64,000 nucleotides of DNA from positions 35,462,405 to 35,526,404 of the forward strand of contig OU862909.1 in assembly GCA_917880885.1 (NCBI GenBank). The letters run 5' to 3'. A program made the translations under genes and the position numbers. The notes under the pieces were generated by a model. It was given only the letters and a program-made list of their open reading frames with translations. It was not told the origin of the DNA and searched no databases. Origin of the DNA: Limnephilus marmoratus (lineage: Eukaryota; Arthropoda; Insecta; Trichoptera; Limnephilidae). Below are positions 44,901 through 55,842 of this stretch, piece by piece; position 1 is the first letter of the stretch, and every line of letters begins with the position of its first letter.

Positions 44901-45692
44901 CATTTGCATAATATGCTAACCGAGGACGTTCTAATGAAAATCCCGTGTTACTGTTTAATATCATCTCCAGGCGAGTTCATCGAGTTTCTGCGAATATTGG
45001 ACGCTACGTGGAATGGAAAATTTGAAAAGGGATGGAAAATTAGACGTTTTTCAAAAGTTTAATAAACTTTGTTTTTAATTTCAGTCAAATTTGAAATAAA
45101 TTAATTTCTGAAAGCAGTAAGATCAAAAAACTTTTCATCTTCCTAAAATTATGCCGTCGGTATCAGTTGTTACTCTTTAATTGTTAATATTTTATGAGGT
45201 ATGAATTTCCGTAAACCTTCGGGATACCTAACCCAAACTTTAATTCCGTAAATTCCACTACGTTCAAAATAAAATATTTTTCTGTCATTTTAAAACACCT
45301 AATCTAATATATGTAATGGTTTGGGTTTAGGTAATCAAACATTACACACTGGTTTTTACCGTGATTAGGTTTGGGGTTACAATATTTTTATTTATTTATC
45401 AATATTCACAATAGACAAAAGGTTAACGTTAAAAAAACGGTTCCGTGGCATGGATACCCCGACAGTTGGTCCCCCCGTATACTTAAATACGATTTGCAAT
45501 AGGTTTAGTGGTTGTTATTTACACAAAATTAAACTAAGTGTCCTCAAAATGGTATGCCGGAAGGATTTACCGCCAAATAACGGAAGAATAAAACATTTTC
45601 CATTCAAATTCATCAAGGAAAAACTATTTTTCTATATACTCTATATATCAGCGTGTAAGTAGGTACAATCATTTCGCTTGATATCCACATCA
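44901..45692. other. AT-rich DNA, no gene seen
   Basis: A 70-codon frame at 45450-45662 lacks motifs. GATACCCCGACAGTTGG near 45452 resembles the old repeat words at 20644 and 46520. Confidence 0.4.
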
Positions 45693-46414
45693 ACAAGAGC
45701 GTTTAACCAGCCCGCGGCCGAAAATTCACATTTCGTCGAAAGTTGTTCTTACGATCGTGCAGGGCGGTTACAATGAGAAAGATTAATTATTCTCCGTACC
45801 AGCTTTTTTAAATTATAACCCAATATCGATTTTATTTCATTCCAAATTTGCTTTAATTTATACCTATATCCAAAAATGCTGAAAGGCGTGATGATAAAAC
45901 TATTAAAATAATGTACTTTTTGTAATTATTTTTCGATTATAAGTATTTATCATTTTTCAATAATGTCTAAGTTAATTAAGAATGTTAAAAAAATCTGAAA
46001 TATATTAGTTTGTAAGTGCGCAAATAAATACACCAACGGACCAATTTTCGTCTAGAAATGTATGTACGTATATATTTTTAAATGATTTTATTTAAACTAA
46101 AATTAAAATTCTAAAACATGCGATACCCAGATAATGTATTGATTTATTTTACTACAGGATTATATGATTTGAAATGGGTATGGTATAATACAAAATCTTT
46201 TTTGAAAATTTAACAAATCTGGCAACGATCTATGGTATAACCTTATTATACTAAAAATAAACATTTTTTTCTCAAAATTTAAAACATGCGAATGCTAGAT
46301 AAAAGAACAATCTTTCGAAATCCATTTTTATTTTTTTGTGGAAAAGAGTCAATACGTGTAAAATCTGATTTAAAAATGACATATATCTGGTTTTCTCTGG
46401 TAATAACCTCTTAA
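45693..46414 (+). mobile_element. TTAA-flanked MITE, copy 2 of 3
   Basis: Aligns along its whole length with 1595-2319. The right end keeps TTAA; the left reads ACAAGAGCGTTTAACCAG, so the left TTAA has mutated. No coding. Confidence 0.8.
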
Positions 46415-47140
46415 AGGTATTCTTGAAGTCGGTTTTACGTAGGTTTGAAATTGGTAAATAATACACAAAATATTGAAATTACATTAGAATTATTATTTCG
46501 AGTGCCAACTTTCGGGGTATCAACTGTCGGATCAATAAAAATAACAAAAAATTAAAATATAATAAATACCCACCGTCTAACAACGGTGCACAAAAATAAT
46601 AATAATAAACCTAAAATAATGAAAAGTTATATTTAAAAAAAAACGAACAGGCGAACCAAAAATAAGAGACAACATGTGAGTCAAGTGAAAACAAGAGATT
46701 TAAGAAATTTTATAAAATTCTGAGAAGAAGCTTAACGCGGTATAATAACCCAAAAATTAATCACGGTAATTACGTACACTTATTTTACACCACGAAACAC
46801 CTATTTACCAACAATTACTATCATCCTTTCCATTAGTAAAGATGTACAACATTTTACTATAACAATATTACAACCATCCCTAAACCATGTTTGTTTTCCT
46901 TATTGTTACGTATATTCTTGCTAGACACGTGTACCTTCCAAAATTATTAGCCCCAGGTACTAATCTAATCCACTAAAAAAACTTCACATGTCGACGAAGC
47001 TCGCTTTCCTAAAGCACGTAACACTGCCTTATTTGACAGGGAACACCCCGTCCGCTGGGTCTGTTACGGTAACTTCGGAGCGTATCACAGCTCAGCGCAA
47101 TTTTTTGCGGGAGGCTTTCTGGCCGATTAACGGTTGTTAT
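46415..47140. other. AT-rich DNA with old repeat words
   Basis: GGTATCAACTGTCGGATCAA at 46517 is the inverse of the word at 20644. AATAACCCAAAAATTAATCACGG-like sequence near 46745 resembles 63585. No gene. Confidence 0.4.
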
Positions 47141-47149
47141 TTGGAATGG

Positions 47150-47225
47150 GATGATTTATCGATTGTCAAGTGGAGGCTGTGTGACCGTCAAATGAACTTC
47201 AGACTCGATGGTTCAATTCCCGCCC
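47150..47225 (+). ncRNA. Possible tRNA-derived SINE head
   Basis: GTCAAGTGGAGG approximates an A-box and GGTTCAATTCC at 47210-47220 is a perfect B-box. Arms do not fold into a full cloverleaf. It is probably a tRNA-derived retroposon remnant. Confidence 0.35.
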
Positions 47226-47684
47226 TTTAATTAGCTTAATACTCGAAGGTTATTCTGGACATAACGCCATCGAACAATTATTACGAAAATCAAATCTCAC
47301 ACGCATAATTGCGCGTTGTAAAATATATAAAAATGGTTATTATCTGATTAATAACTACGGGTAGGTGTACTTTTTAGTAACATTTTGGTTATATTATTAG
47401 AAAAGAAATATACAATATAACCTAGTTGATAATGTATTATTTTTATTTTGGTAATATGTATTATTTTTCTTTTGGTTTATTTACAAGTAAACTTATAATT
47501 TTACATTTCTTTCTTTTTTCTATATTGAAAAAAAAACATGTACGTAAAGGACACATAATAAATAATTAAATATTTTTGCCTGAGCTTTAGTAAATAAGAT
47601 AAAGTTTTTTGGCGATGATTTGTTGATTTGTGTCCCAAATTGGTCATTTCTAAATTAAATTTACGCCTATCAAAATGTTTGTCA

Positions 47685-47775
47685 TTTGACTGTCCTAGAA
47701 CGGGAGACCTTCCTAGTTGGACAGTCAAAGCTTCTTTGTACTGATGTATTCTCTATAACAAATAAACGTTTTATT
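47685..47775 (+). mobile_element. Retroposon 3' tail with hairpin, second copy
   Basis: GACTGTCCTAGAACGGG and CTAGTTGGACAGTC match the tail at 41446-41555; it ends AACAAATAAACG and ATTATTATTA. Confidence 0.6.
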
Positions 47776-47782
47776 ATTATTA

Positions 47783-48296
47783 CTAGCAGACCCGGCCACA
47801 CGTTGCTGTGGCTAACAAAACACAATGCCATTACCCAACCTTTATAAAATCCACACCACCCGCTTGCCAGCTGCCCGCTGCCTGAATTGAATATTTGAAT
47901 TTCTCGGCTTTTCTCTACTATAATAAGCATGTATTATACATGTAAACTAATTAACTCGCCACTAATTATACAATGCTTGCAATGCAACACTGGATATTTG
48001 AAAAGGGTAAATCAAATACCTACTTACTCTAAGACATCTATTTTCCAATTTCTTCCGTAGAACGAATTTCAAAAGTGACTTTAGTACGGCCTGCCAGCCG
48101 TTTTAAATCGCACAAAAATATGTTTTCTTTGAATTTCTCGGCTTTTCTCTAATATAATTTTCATGTATTACACATATAAACATTTCTCTTCAATCACTCT
48201 ATCTATTGGTGAAAACCGTATGAAAATCCGTTGCGTAGTTTAAAAGATTAACGCGCACATACATTTTGAGCGACTTCATTTTATACTATGTAATGA
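47783..48296 (-). mobile_element. Non-autonomous Helitron-like element
   Basis: Minus strand starts TCATTACATAGTATAAAATG and contains ACTACGCAACGGATTTTCAT. It ends GGCCGGGTCTGCTAG. These start and end words are typical of very common insect Helitron-type repeats. It lies between A and T on the minus strand. CGGCTTTTCTCTA occurs twice (47908 and 48140), suggesting an internal duplication. Confidence 0.7.
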
Positions 48297-49000
48297 TAAT
48301 GATGATTATTAATTAATTATTCAGGGTGACATTGATAAAGAATGATGTAGAGGGAAACAACGCACTTGATTTCGATATTTACGTAAATGGTTTAAATATA
48401 GTTAAGCGAAATGTTCCGATTGCAATTGTTTTTAATGATTCCTTTAATTAATTAATCATCACTCTTTATAATGTTTTTCGTCTACAAGTACCTACTTATT
48501 TGTCTATACTCGTTTGTCTTTTGTTATTTTTGTTAGTTTTAATTTTATCCATGCGAAGAAATTATTAACGTATAAAAATGTCGATAATTTAGATTAAATA
48601 GGTGATCTTTTACAAAGTGATTTGTTTTCATTTAATTAAAATGTCGCGCATAGTGAATTTGCGAATATTGAAGAAGTAAATTAAGATAAACTAACAATAA
48701 AATAGACACATATCGTTGCCTTTTGTCAAGATGATATATTTAGCAGACTAATAAAGTGTAACACTTCAAACATAATACGAGGACAGCGTCTGTTCTCTTT
48801 ATTTTCACGGTATTTGTTTGTTTTTTGCTGACGCAAATATAAATAATATACCGACCGCCATTATAAGAACGCCCACTGAATAACGCCAAACAATCCGGTA
48901 AACATTAAAAAAACATGATTATTTTCACACTTTTAAAATAATAAGGATATTGTTTCAAATTTTGGATAACTTAGCGGTGATCTCTGTCCAAAAAAAAAAA
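48297..49000. other. AT-rich DNA ending in an A10 run
   Basis: No gene seen. The A-run at 48991-49000 abuts SINE copy I. Confidence 0.4.
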
Positions 49001-49426
49001 TTTTTTTACATTAGCTCAAACAGGAGGTCCTGAGGAAAATAATTCCCATCAGGACCTATGTCATCTTTGAGGACGCTTTGTTGAGGGTCTTTTTAGGAAA
49101 GGAAGGACAAGAAGTACTGGGTAGGAAAAAGGTATGAGAGATTGGTAGGAATCTGGGGAACAGTGCGTCCAGAAGTGACCCTTCTACTGCGGTTCAAGGT
49201 GATGTTCCGAGAGAGTCCTGTCGGAGGTCAAAAAGTCTTCCTCAACCAATCTCTCCCGATTTGACTTGCCACTCGGTTGGTGAAATCAGGACAAACCTCA
49301 TCCCACGAACCCGGGCTGATAAGTCACCAAACGTAGCGAACCACTTAGGGTGACCTATAGCAGAGGTGTTGGATATTCAATAAATAGCTCCCGGGCGGCG
49401 GTACCCATAATCACCTCCCAAATTGA
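49001..49426 (-). mobile_element. SINE-like ~400-bp repeat, copy I (full length)
   Basis: Tail TTTTTTTACATTAGCTC at 49001, hairpin block CCTGAGGAAAAT ... CATCAGGACC, and the 5' end CACCTCCCAAATTGA at 49412-49426. Complete. Confidence 0.9.
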
Positions 49427-50800
49427 AAGACATACCATTATATAGGCGTCTTGTCATCTGACTTTCGCAGTACAACACTTTTATCGAGATTTTCGTATGA
49501 ATGTGTTTCAGATGAAACGATTTGTCAAATAATAGGGTAATGCGTATAGTATTGTCCCTTCGGAACATAATAAAATGCATCCAGTGAGTTTCACAAGATA
49601 TCAGCTCTTGTTTCAGGTATTATAATATTAGACATAGTCTGCTTTGTTTTCCATGTTCCAACAAACCCGTAGAAGCTCTATAAGACGCGTAGCTCGCTCG
49701 AAACCCAGCAGGTCTACGCGCGCCGCTACGCTGTACCACGAATCAGCTGCAAATTCGCAGTTCATTTTAAACACACTACCTGCATATATTTTGATGTATA
49801 ACAACTGCAAAGATGTAAAGAACATCGAACATAATAAATAACAACATGAACCAAAAATATATAAATACAAGAATAAGTTCGTAGATTATCATCAACCCCG
49901 AAAAATTCAATATAACTGATAGCAAAGTTTTATGTTTACTTTTAAAGAGTGTCGTTTGGATTTTGACCCAATATATTTCTGTATTCTTTTAAAGTGTCGC
50001 GCAGTTTTCCATTTCGCAATAAGCTTTTCCCAACAAAGAGAAAAAGGTTAAACGCAGCGTTCGCCAAAACTAAACAAAACACTTTGCGAGATACCACTTT
50101 GTACCGACCAACCCTTACTACGGGGGTGTGCTTAAAGCAACGGCAGACGTTAACACTATCTCACTCCGTCTTCATTGGGAGTGAAAGAGACGAAACGAAA
50201 GCAAACCTCCTTTCAACCCGGTATAATATATATCTATGTACGTATTTGGGCGAATTGTACTGAACAAAGGAAAAGTTGGGTGAAGCTCGCCGTAACTTTA
50301 TGGGCGACACCAGCAGTTTGCTCAAGATGAAAGTTCAACCCAAAAAGATTAAAATATAATTTATGTTCACGCCAAACGGGGGAGCAAATGTTTATTTTGC
50401 ATTTTTTCGCCGTTTGGGTTTTTAACGAATGGGACTGAAGATTCTTCCAAAATTTTAAGGCGAAAAAGCTTTTCGGGACATTAAACAACGTGGAAATAAG
50501 CGTTATAAAATTTCAGGCAAACATAAATTCGAATATCTAAATTTTCTCGCCGTTGTGCACGACGTAGGTTATGAACATTTAACGGAAAAGTAATAAATAT
50601 ATTTTGTAGTTAATTATATAGGTAAGTGTAAGTAATAATTTAATGCTTTTTATGTTTGTGTTTGACATTGAAAACTTGTTTTTGGTCTCACATAATTGTG
50701 CTGCCGAATGTCGCGCCGACAAGAATGCCCCAACATAAAAAGCTAAATTATGTCGCGCTAACATTAATTAACATCTAGATATCTTAGTCTCTCGGGTTTT
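49427..50800. other. Intergenic DNA, no gene seen
   Basis: Small frames at 49628-49870, 49994-50263 and 50234-50488 overlap on opposite strands and carry no motif. Moderate composition; possibly includes unique conserved DNA at 49640-49760. Confidence 0.35.
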
Positions 50801-50965
50801 GTTTTTTTTTTTATTTGGAGAATGGGTTCGCAATCGTCGAGGCTCTGATAAAGTGGGAGCGCTGCGTTTGTTTTATCGGCATTTCAATCCAAAATGCCCC
50901 TATTGATCCCTTTGGCGCCAATGCATCGCAGGTAGTCTTGGTAAACGCACTACCAGCATCCTTAA

Positions 50966-51378
50966 GCGTCGATGACACAGAGCGAGTTTACAAGCTACTA
51001 TCTGGGAAATTCACTGTCTGTTAGTAAACTCGCTCATTGTAATCGTGTTACTTGCTAACTAGCAGATTGTTGACAATCTACGAAAAAAGTTGAAAGGTCG
51101 TCAACTTTACTCACCACACGCTTGCTCGTGATTGGTTTATTTATGTTTTTCAAGATGGCTGCCAATAAACAGCTGATTTCGACTGTCAAACAGTCTGTTA
51201 AACAGAATTAGTTCACGCAGGTGTCGGTATTCTTGTTATTGGCGCTAGCAGCGACCTCAGTTTCCTACGCTACTGAGCGAGTGGACAGTTTTGTGTGTCA
51301 TCATGACAATCTCACTCGCCGATTTAGCCGCTTTTAAACTTAGTAGATTATAGCTTGTAAAACACGCTTAGTGTCATC
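50966..51378. repeat. Inverted-repeat element with nested hairpin
   Basis: GTCGATGACACAGAGCGAG then TTTACAAGCTACTATCT at 50967-51003 is inverted at 51345-51378 (AGATTATAGCTTGTAAA then TAGTGTCATCGAGC). A tighter palindrome, GAGCGAGTTTAC and GTAAACTCGCTC, lies at 50981-51034. The element has no coding. Superfamily unknown. Confidence 0.6.
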
Positions 51379-51759
51379 GAGCCTTTACACGGTTTCAGCC
51401 TTTGAACGAGTTGTTTAAGTCTATTGAGGACTTATTGTAAAAGCTCCTTTGTTTCCTTCTTTATACAATACTGATCTCCAAAAGAGTTGCAAAAAGTCAG
51501 TTGAGGTGTTGAAAAAGTATTGAAGGGGATGGAGAATGGAAACCGAAAGGTTCAGATGTACCTATCTATCAGATATGGTGACTTTTTACGGTTAAAGCTA
51601 ATTGAAGAAATCTTTCTGAAGTAGTCCCGGAGAGAGCTCTTAAGTGACGTAATCGTTCTAATATCTTCTGTCTTAATACGTATGTACGACCTCTCTCTAG
51701 GACCACCGTATTCTTAGTTTCTTTTATGTGCTAGGTACTCATAATTTTTTGGTTAGCTT

Positions 51760-52470
51760 TCTTTATCGGTAGCGTTGTCATTCCATGCAAACATTAATTA
51801 AATATTCAATTTAAATTATTCATTTTAAAAACGTTTCAAAATTAAAAAAGCGTTTTTAAAAGATTCAATTCAAATATAAATGAAGCACAATCAGATGTTA
51901 AACATCTCGATATTTGAAGTGATTCTATTTAACAACACGACAGTAAACAATAAACATAAGTAGGTGTAAGTAAAAATACCTCCTAATGATGCTTTATTTG
52001 TTTCTCCATTACGTTCATTTGTTTGTCTATGTTCTTTTGTGACTTCCGTGTGTTCTTTTACTTAATCGGTAACATTGTCATTCCATGCAGCATAATAAGT
52101 AAAAATACCTCCTAATGATGCTTTATTGGCTCCTTCATTGCCTTTAGTTGCTTCTTGGTGTTCGTTTATTTGAATCTTAATGTTCTTTCATTTCATTGTT
52201 TTAGGTCATCATTGTTGAAAATGGCCTTGCAAGTGATGCTTTATTTGATTCTTGGTGTTGTTTTATTTGATTCTCGATGTTTCTTTGTGTTCTTTCACTT
52301 AATCGTTTAGTATTATCATTCCGTGCAACATTAGTAGGTGTAAGTAAAAATACCTCCTAATGATGTTTTATTTGCTCCTCCATTACTTTTAGTTGCTTCT
52401 TGGTGTTCGTTTATTTGAATCTTAATGTTCTTTTATTTGGTTCGTGTTCTTTTATTTGATTGGTGGTGTT
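51760..52470 (+). repeat. Complex imperfect tandem repeat (minisatellite)
   Basis: TAAAAATACCTCCTAATGAT recurs at about 51973, 52101 and 52345, and CATTGTCATTCCATGCA or its variants near 51775, 52073 and 52313. TGGTGTTCGTTTATTTGAAT occurs twice. Units of about 130 and 240 bp are built from shared subunits with T-rich TTCTTTTATTTG words. Confidence 0.8.
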
Positions 52471-52700
52471 AGGTTGTCAGGTTCGGTGTGAGGAAGAGTC
52501 GCGAGGCGGTGATGGCCCCGTTGATGGATTTGCGCAAAGCCGCCGCGGGCGCCGATTCGGTCCGTGCTCCGTTTCCTCTAATGATCTCACATGTCTTGGC
52601 GTTCATGGGATGCGCTTCAAGTGTCACCGAAATGAAGATGTAGCGCTTCTCACAGCTGCAGTGGCAATATTAATACCCTCACACTTTGGCCATTGATTCA
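52470..52700. promoter_or_regulatory. CpG-rich unique segment, candidate regulatory DNA
   Basis: Contains ATTTGCGCAAAGCCGCCGCG and other CpG-dense words; the 78-codon frame across it lacks any domain. Abuts the minisatellite. Confidence 0.28.
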
Positions 52701-53484
52701 AATACCGTTTATTATGGCGGGGCAGCTTTATTTCCATTTGTAATGGCGGATTTTACAACGGGAGAGGTACTTTCTTAAATTGATTTAAATAAAATATCTG
52801 TTCATTTAATTCTGAAAACCAAGATGTTGTCTTACTTTCCATGTACTTAGCGCAGTACGAATATACTCTTAGTATTTTTGGTAAAATAATGAATCTTTAG
52901 AAAGTTTTGTGTTCCTTTTAGTCTGGTGTAATTATTCTAACTTCGAATGATTTTAGATTTTCACGGTCGAAGGGATTATCGTAATTTATTTTTGGGGTAT
53001 TATGCCGTGTATATATCGGGTATATGTGTGGGGTATTTGGACAGCGTTGCAGTGTCCATCATCTGGATAGACGTGTAATCGAGTAAATTGTGTGCTTATG
53101 TATGTGGATATGGTTCATTTTTTCCAGCTCTAATCCTCTGTGAGCTGGTATTACGTTATAATTTAAAATGGTTTTCTGCGTTTAGTTTTGGTATAGCCAT
53201 CAATTACAGGATACCAAGAACGATTTAACTTAGACCCGTCGTCTCTATAATAATGGGATTTTTGTAATTTTCAATTGCGTCCATAATTCTAACTCCATCG
53301 AAGAGCCCACAAAACGAAGAAAATCAGTCAAAAAGTAATATTTATCCATCTGCAGGGGTAATAGAAATCTTCAAACCGTTCTCATGAAAATATTCATTCT
53401 TGCTCTTCTGTATGGTGTTAGACCATAAAAGCACAATATTGTTGTTGTATTAGGATCACAAGCAATAATCCTTGCTAAGTTAAG
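52701..53484. other. AT-rich DNA, no gene seen
   Basis: Nothing recognised. Confidence 0.4.
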
Positions 53485-53885
53485 ATGAAGCCATGCGAAA
53501 TAATGCAAAATCATACAAATCATGTCTTTTTTGTTTGAAAATTTGATGGCTTAGAAAAATTATGGATGCTCCAATCAAAATATACTGCTTGTGTAGTTCG
53601 CCACCCCATTGCGGTGACGAACGCACGTTCCTAGACTCCACGTCGCTGGGTTCCCTGACATCGGTATTATATGTCTTTGTTATTAGTACTACCTAAACAA
53701 CGAATATGAAATGAGTTAATGTTTTTTACAGGCCTTTACGATATCAACCGGTAAAAAACAACTCTCAATTACCTTTCCGAAAAATTCTTCTCAAGTATTT
53801 TTAAATCCCTCCCAGAAGGGGCGGGGATTCCGATTTCGAATTTTTCAAGGACTGGTGGATCACCTTAAGAACAGTGTTGCATTTT
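53485..53885 (+). repeat. Dispersed repeat, short copy of a two-copy family
   Basis: Collinear with 36955-37715 but internally deleted. It shares GCCATGCGAAATAATGCAAA and the ACAGGCCTTTACG and TTTTTAAATCCCTC blocks. Confidence 0.75.
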
Positions 53886-54600
53886 TCTTGAACGAATAAA
53901 AGGCCCGGTGAAAGTATTAACGTGGAACAAAGTAAGGTGCAATTGGATTGCAAGTTTATAATAAAAAAAAATCAATACGTTCTTTGTATTGTTCTAAATA
54001 GCTTATGCCAATTCATTCGATTTAAATAATATTAATATCGATAACGGGTTTTCGTAAATGCGGAAAATTGAAATCTGATAAATAATTTCCATTGCGAATT
54101 TGCGTTTTCCGATACGGTCAATAATTTCAGCGGATAATTCGACATTAACACAAAATTAAAACTGGCCGCGCATGGGATTATTTCAATCTGCCATTTGCCA
54201 ACGCGCCAAACGCTAGGGTTAAAGAACTGAACGTGATGCAGCTGAACAATGAAAGAGTGCAAAGTTATGTATATCTAATAGAAATAGAAAATTTTCGACA
54301 GATATACGAAGAATATAAACTATTCAGTCTCCATAAACTATTTATACCGCAAACTATAAAATTTATCTTTTTGATTTGAAGAGTTTTAATTTTCAATGTA
54401 CATTTCTTTCTTTATATTTTAAGTTTTCTGCTACTAATGCACTACCAAACTTAAAACTGACTTTAAAAAATCTATGTAAGTACAAAACGATTAGATTTAA
54501 TTGGGTGGGGTAGTGGGAGGAAAATCACCCCTCCAACTTGTTATGTCGTGGTAAATATTAATTAACACGGTTATATTTGTAAACTTATTTATTGCACCTG
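53886..54600. other. Intergenic DNA; moderately unique at 54030-54250
   Basis: No protein motif. Segment 54030-54250 has raised CpG and may be conserved non-coding DNA. Confidence 0.3.
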
Positions 54601-54604
54601 GTGA

Positions 54605-55065
54605 GCTTACCTGATGTATGGCAGTGAGGCATGGAACTGGCAGAGGAAGGATGAAAGTAGACTGAACGCTGTAGAAATGAGATCCCTGAGGCGTATGTGT
54701 GGTAAAACCATGTATGATCGTGTGAGAAATGTGGAAATCCGCAAAGAATGCAAGGCTGATGTAAGCGTAATGAGTAAGATCAAGAAAGGAACGCTCCGAT
54801 GGTTTGGGCATTTAGGAAAGAAAGGAGTGTAAGGAGAATATATGACGCAAATGTGAATGGTAGAAGAAGTCGAGGACGCCCAAGAAAGACATGGCACGAC
54901 CAAGTGAATCAGATACTTGAGTCGGGCCATGTCAAGAGTCAGAATAATAGAAGAGAATGTATGAGACGTTGTATGAATGTAAACGAGGCAAGGAATGTGT
55001 GCCAAGACCGGGATGTTTGGCGGTCCGTCCTCTCTACCTACCCCTGCGGGGAAACGGCGTGATGG
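54605..55065 (+). mobile_element. Non-LTR retrotransposon C-terminus, frameshifted
   Basis: Frame one (54614-54832) reads MYGSEAWNWQRKDESRLNAV, EMRSLRRMCGKTMYDRVRN and TLRWFGHLGK. A frameshift near 54820-54830 leads to frame two (to 55062): RRSRGRPRKTWHDQVNQILE and DRDVWRSVLST. These are the post-polymerase YGSE.W, WFGHL and GRPR.TW.D motifs of RTE- and related-type LINEs. It ends near a (TTAG)n run at 55066-55080. Truncated and dead. Confidence 0.85.
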
Positions 55066-55842
55066 TTAGTTAGTTAGTTAGTGAGCTGACCTTCAGTTTA
55101 CAAGTGCCAACTAACAGGAAGCGTACCACAGACCATGAAGTAGAAAAGTGCATAGACAATAATATGAGCAAACAAAATGTCTAGAAATTTTTACATGGTT
55201 AATGCCGAAGGAATACAAAAAAAATTAATTATATTTATCTCTAAAATAAATTTAGAAAAAAAATTTAAACGCAATCAACATTAGAAATAATAATATATTT
55301 TATATCCCCAAGCGAATTCCAAACCAACACACAGCAGTTATATTAGACCTAGTCCTTTCAATCTTTTACCGGAAAAAAATCAAGTGAAAACTATACTACC
55401 TTTTTGCTTAAGCCCATATTTGTTTCTTTCTAGGTATAAAAATAAAATTTATAAAACTATTTTACCCACGCATAGGCTGCGCCTCAGTGGGTTTCCAATA
55501 CTCATATCAATTCATTGTATGTATATTAGGGTGGAGCACGGATGTATGAAAAAAATTTTTTTTTAAGATTCAGAGTTCTAAGAGGGGGGGTTTCGTGCCT
55601 TATGTTAAAGTAAAAATACGTGGAATTTTTCATTTAATTTGATTAAGATCTTCTGTCTCCGCAGTGACTTCAAAAATTGAAAATTAGGGTAAAAAAGTTA
55701 AAAGTTTATAAGGCGATACATTGTGTTTAATTTAGTGGTAAGTAGGTGTTAAATGATAAACAATATATAATTAAGATATTTATTAAGGCATCGATGTAAA
55801 AAAAAATGAAATTTGAAACAAACTCGAAAAATTATACATTTA
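55066..55842. other. AT-rich DNA between two elements
   Basis: (TTAG)n run at 55066-55081; ACCCACGCATAGGCTGCGCC near 55468 may be an old LINE tail. No gene. Confidence 0.35.

Noticed and set aside
55443..55550. Possible terminal inverted repeat of the decayed transposase gene (AGGGTGGAGCACG)
   Set aside because: No matching inverse was found beyond 57553, so the boundary cannot be supported.
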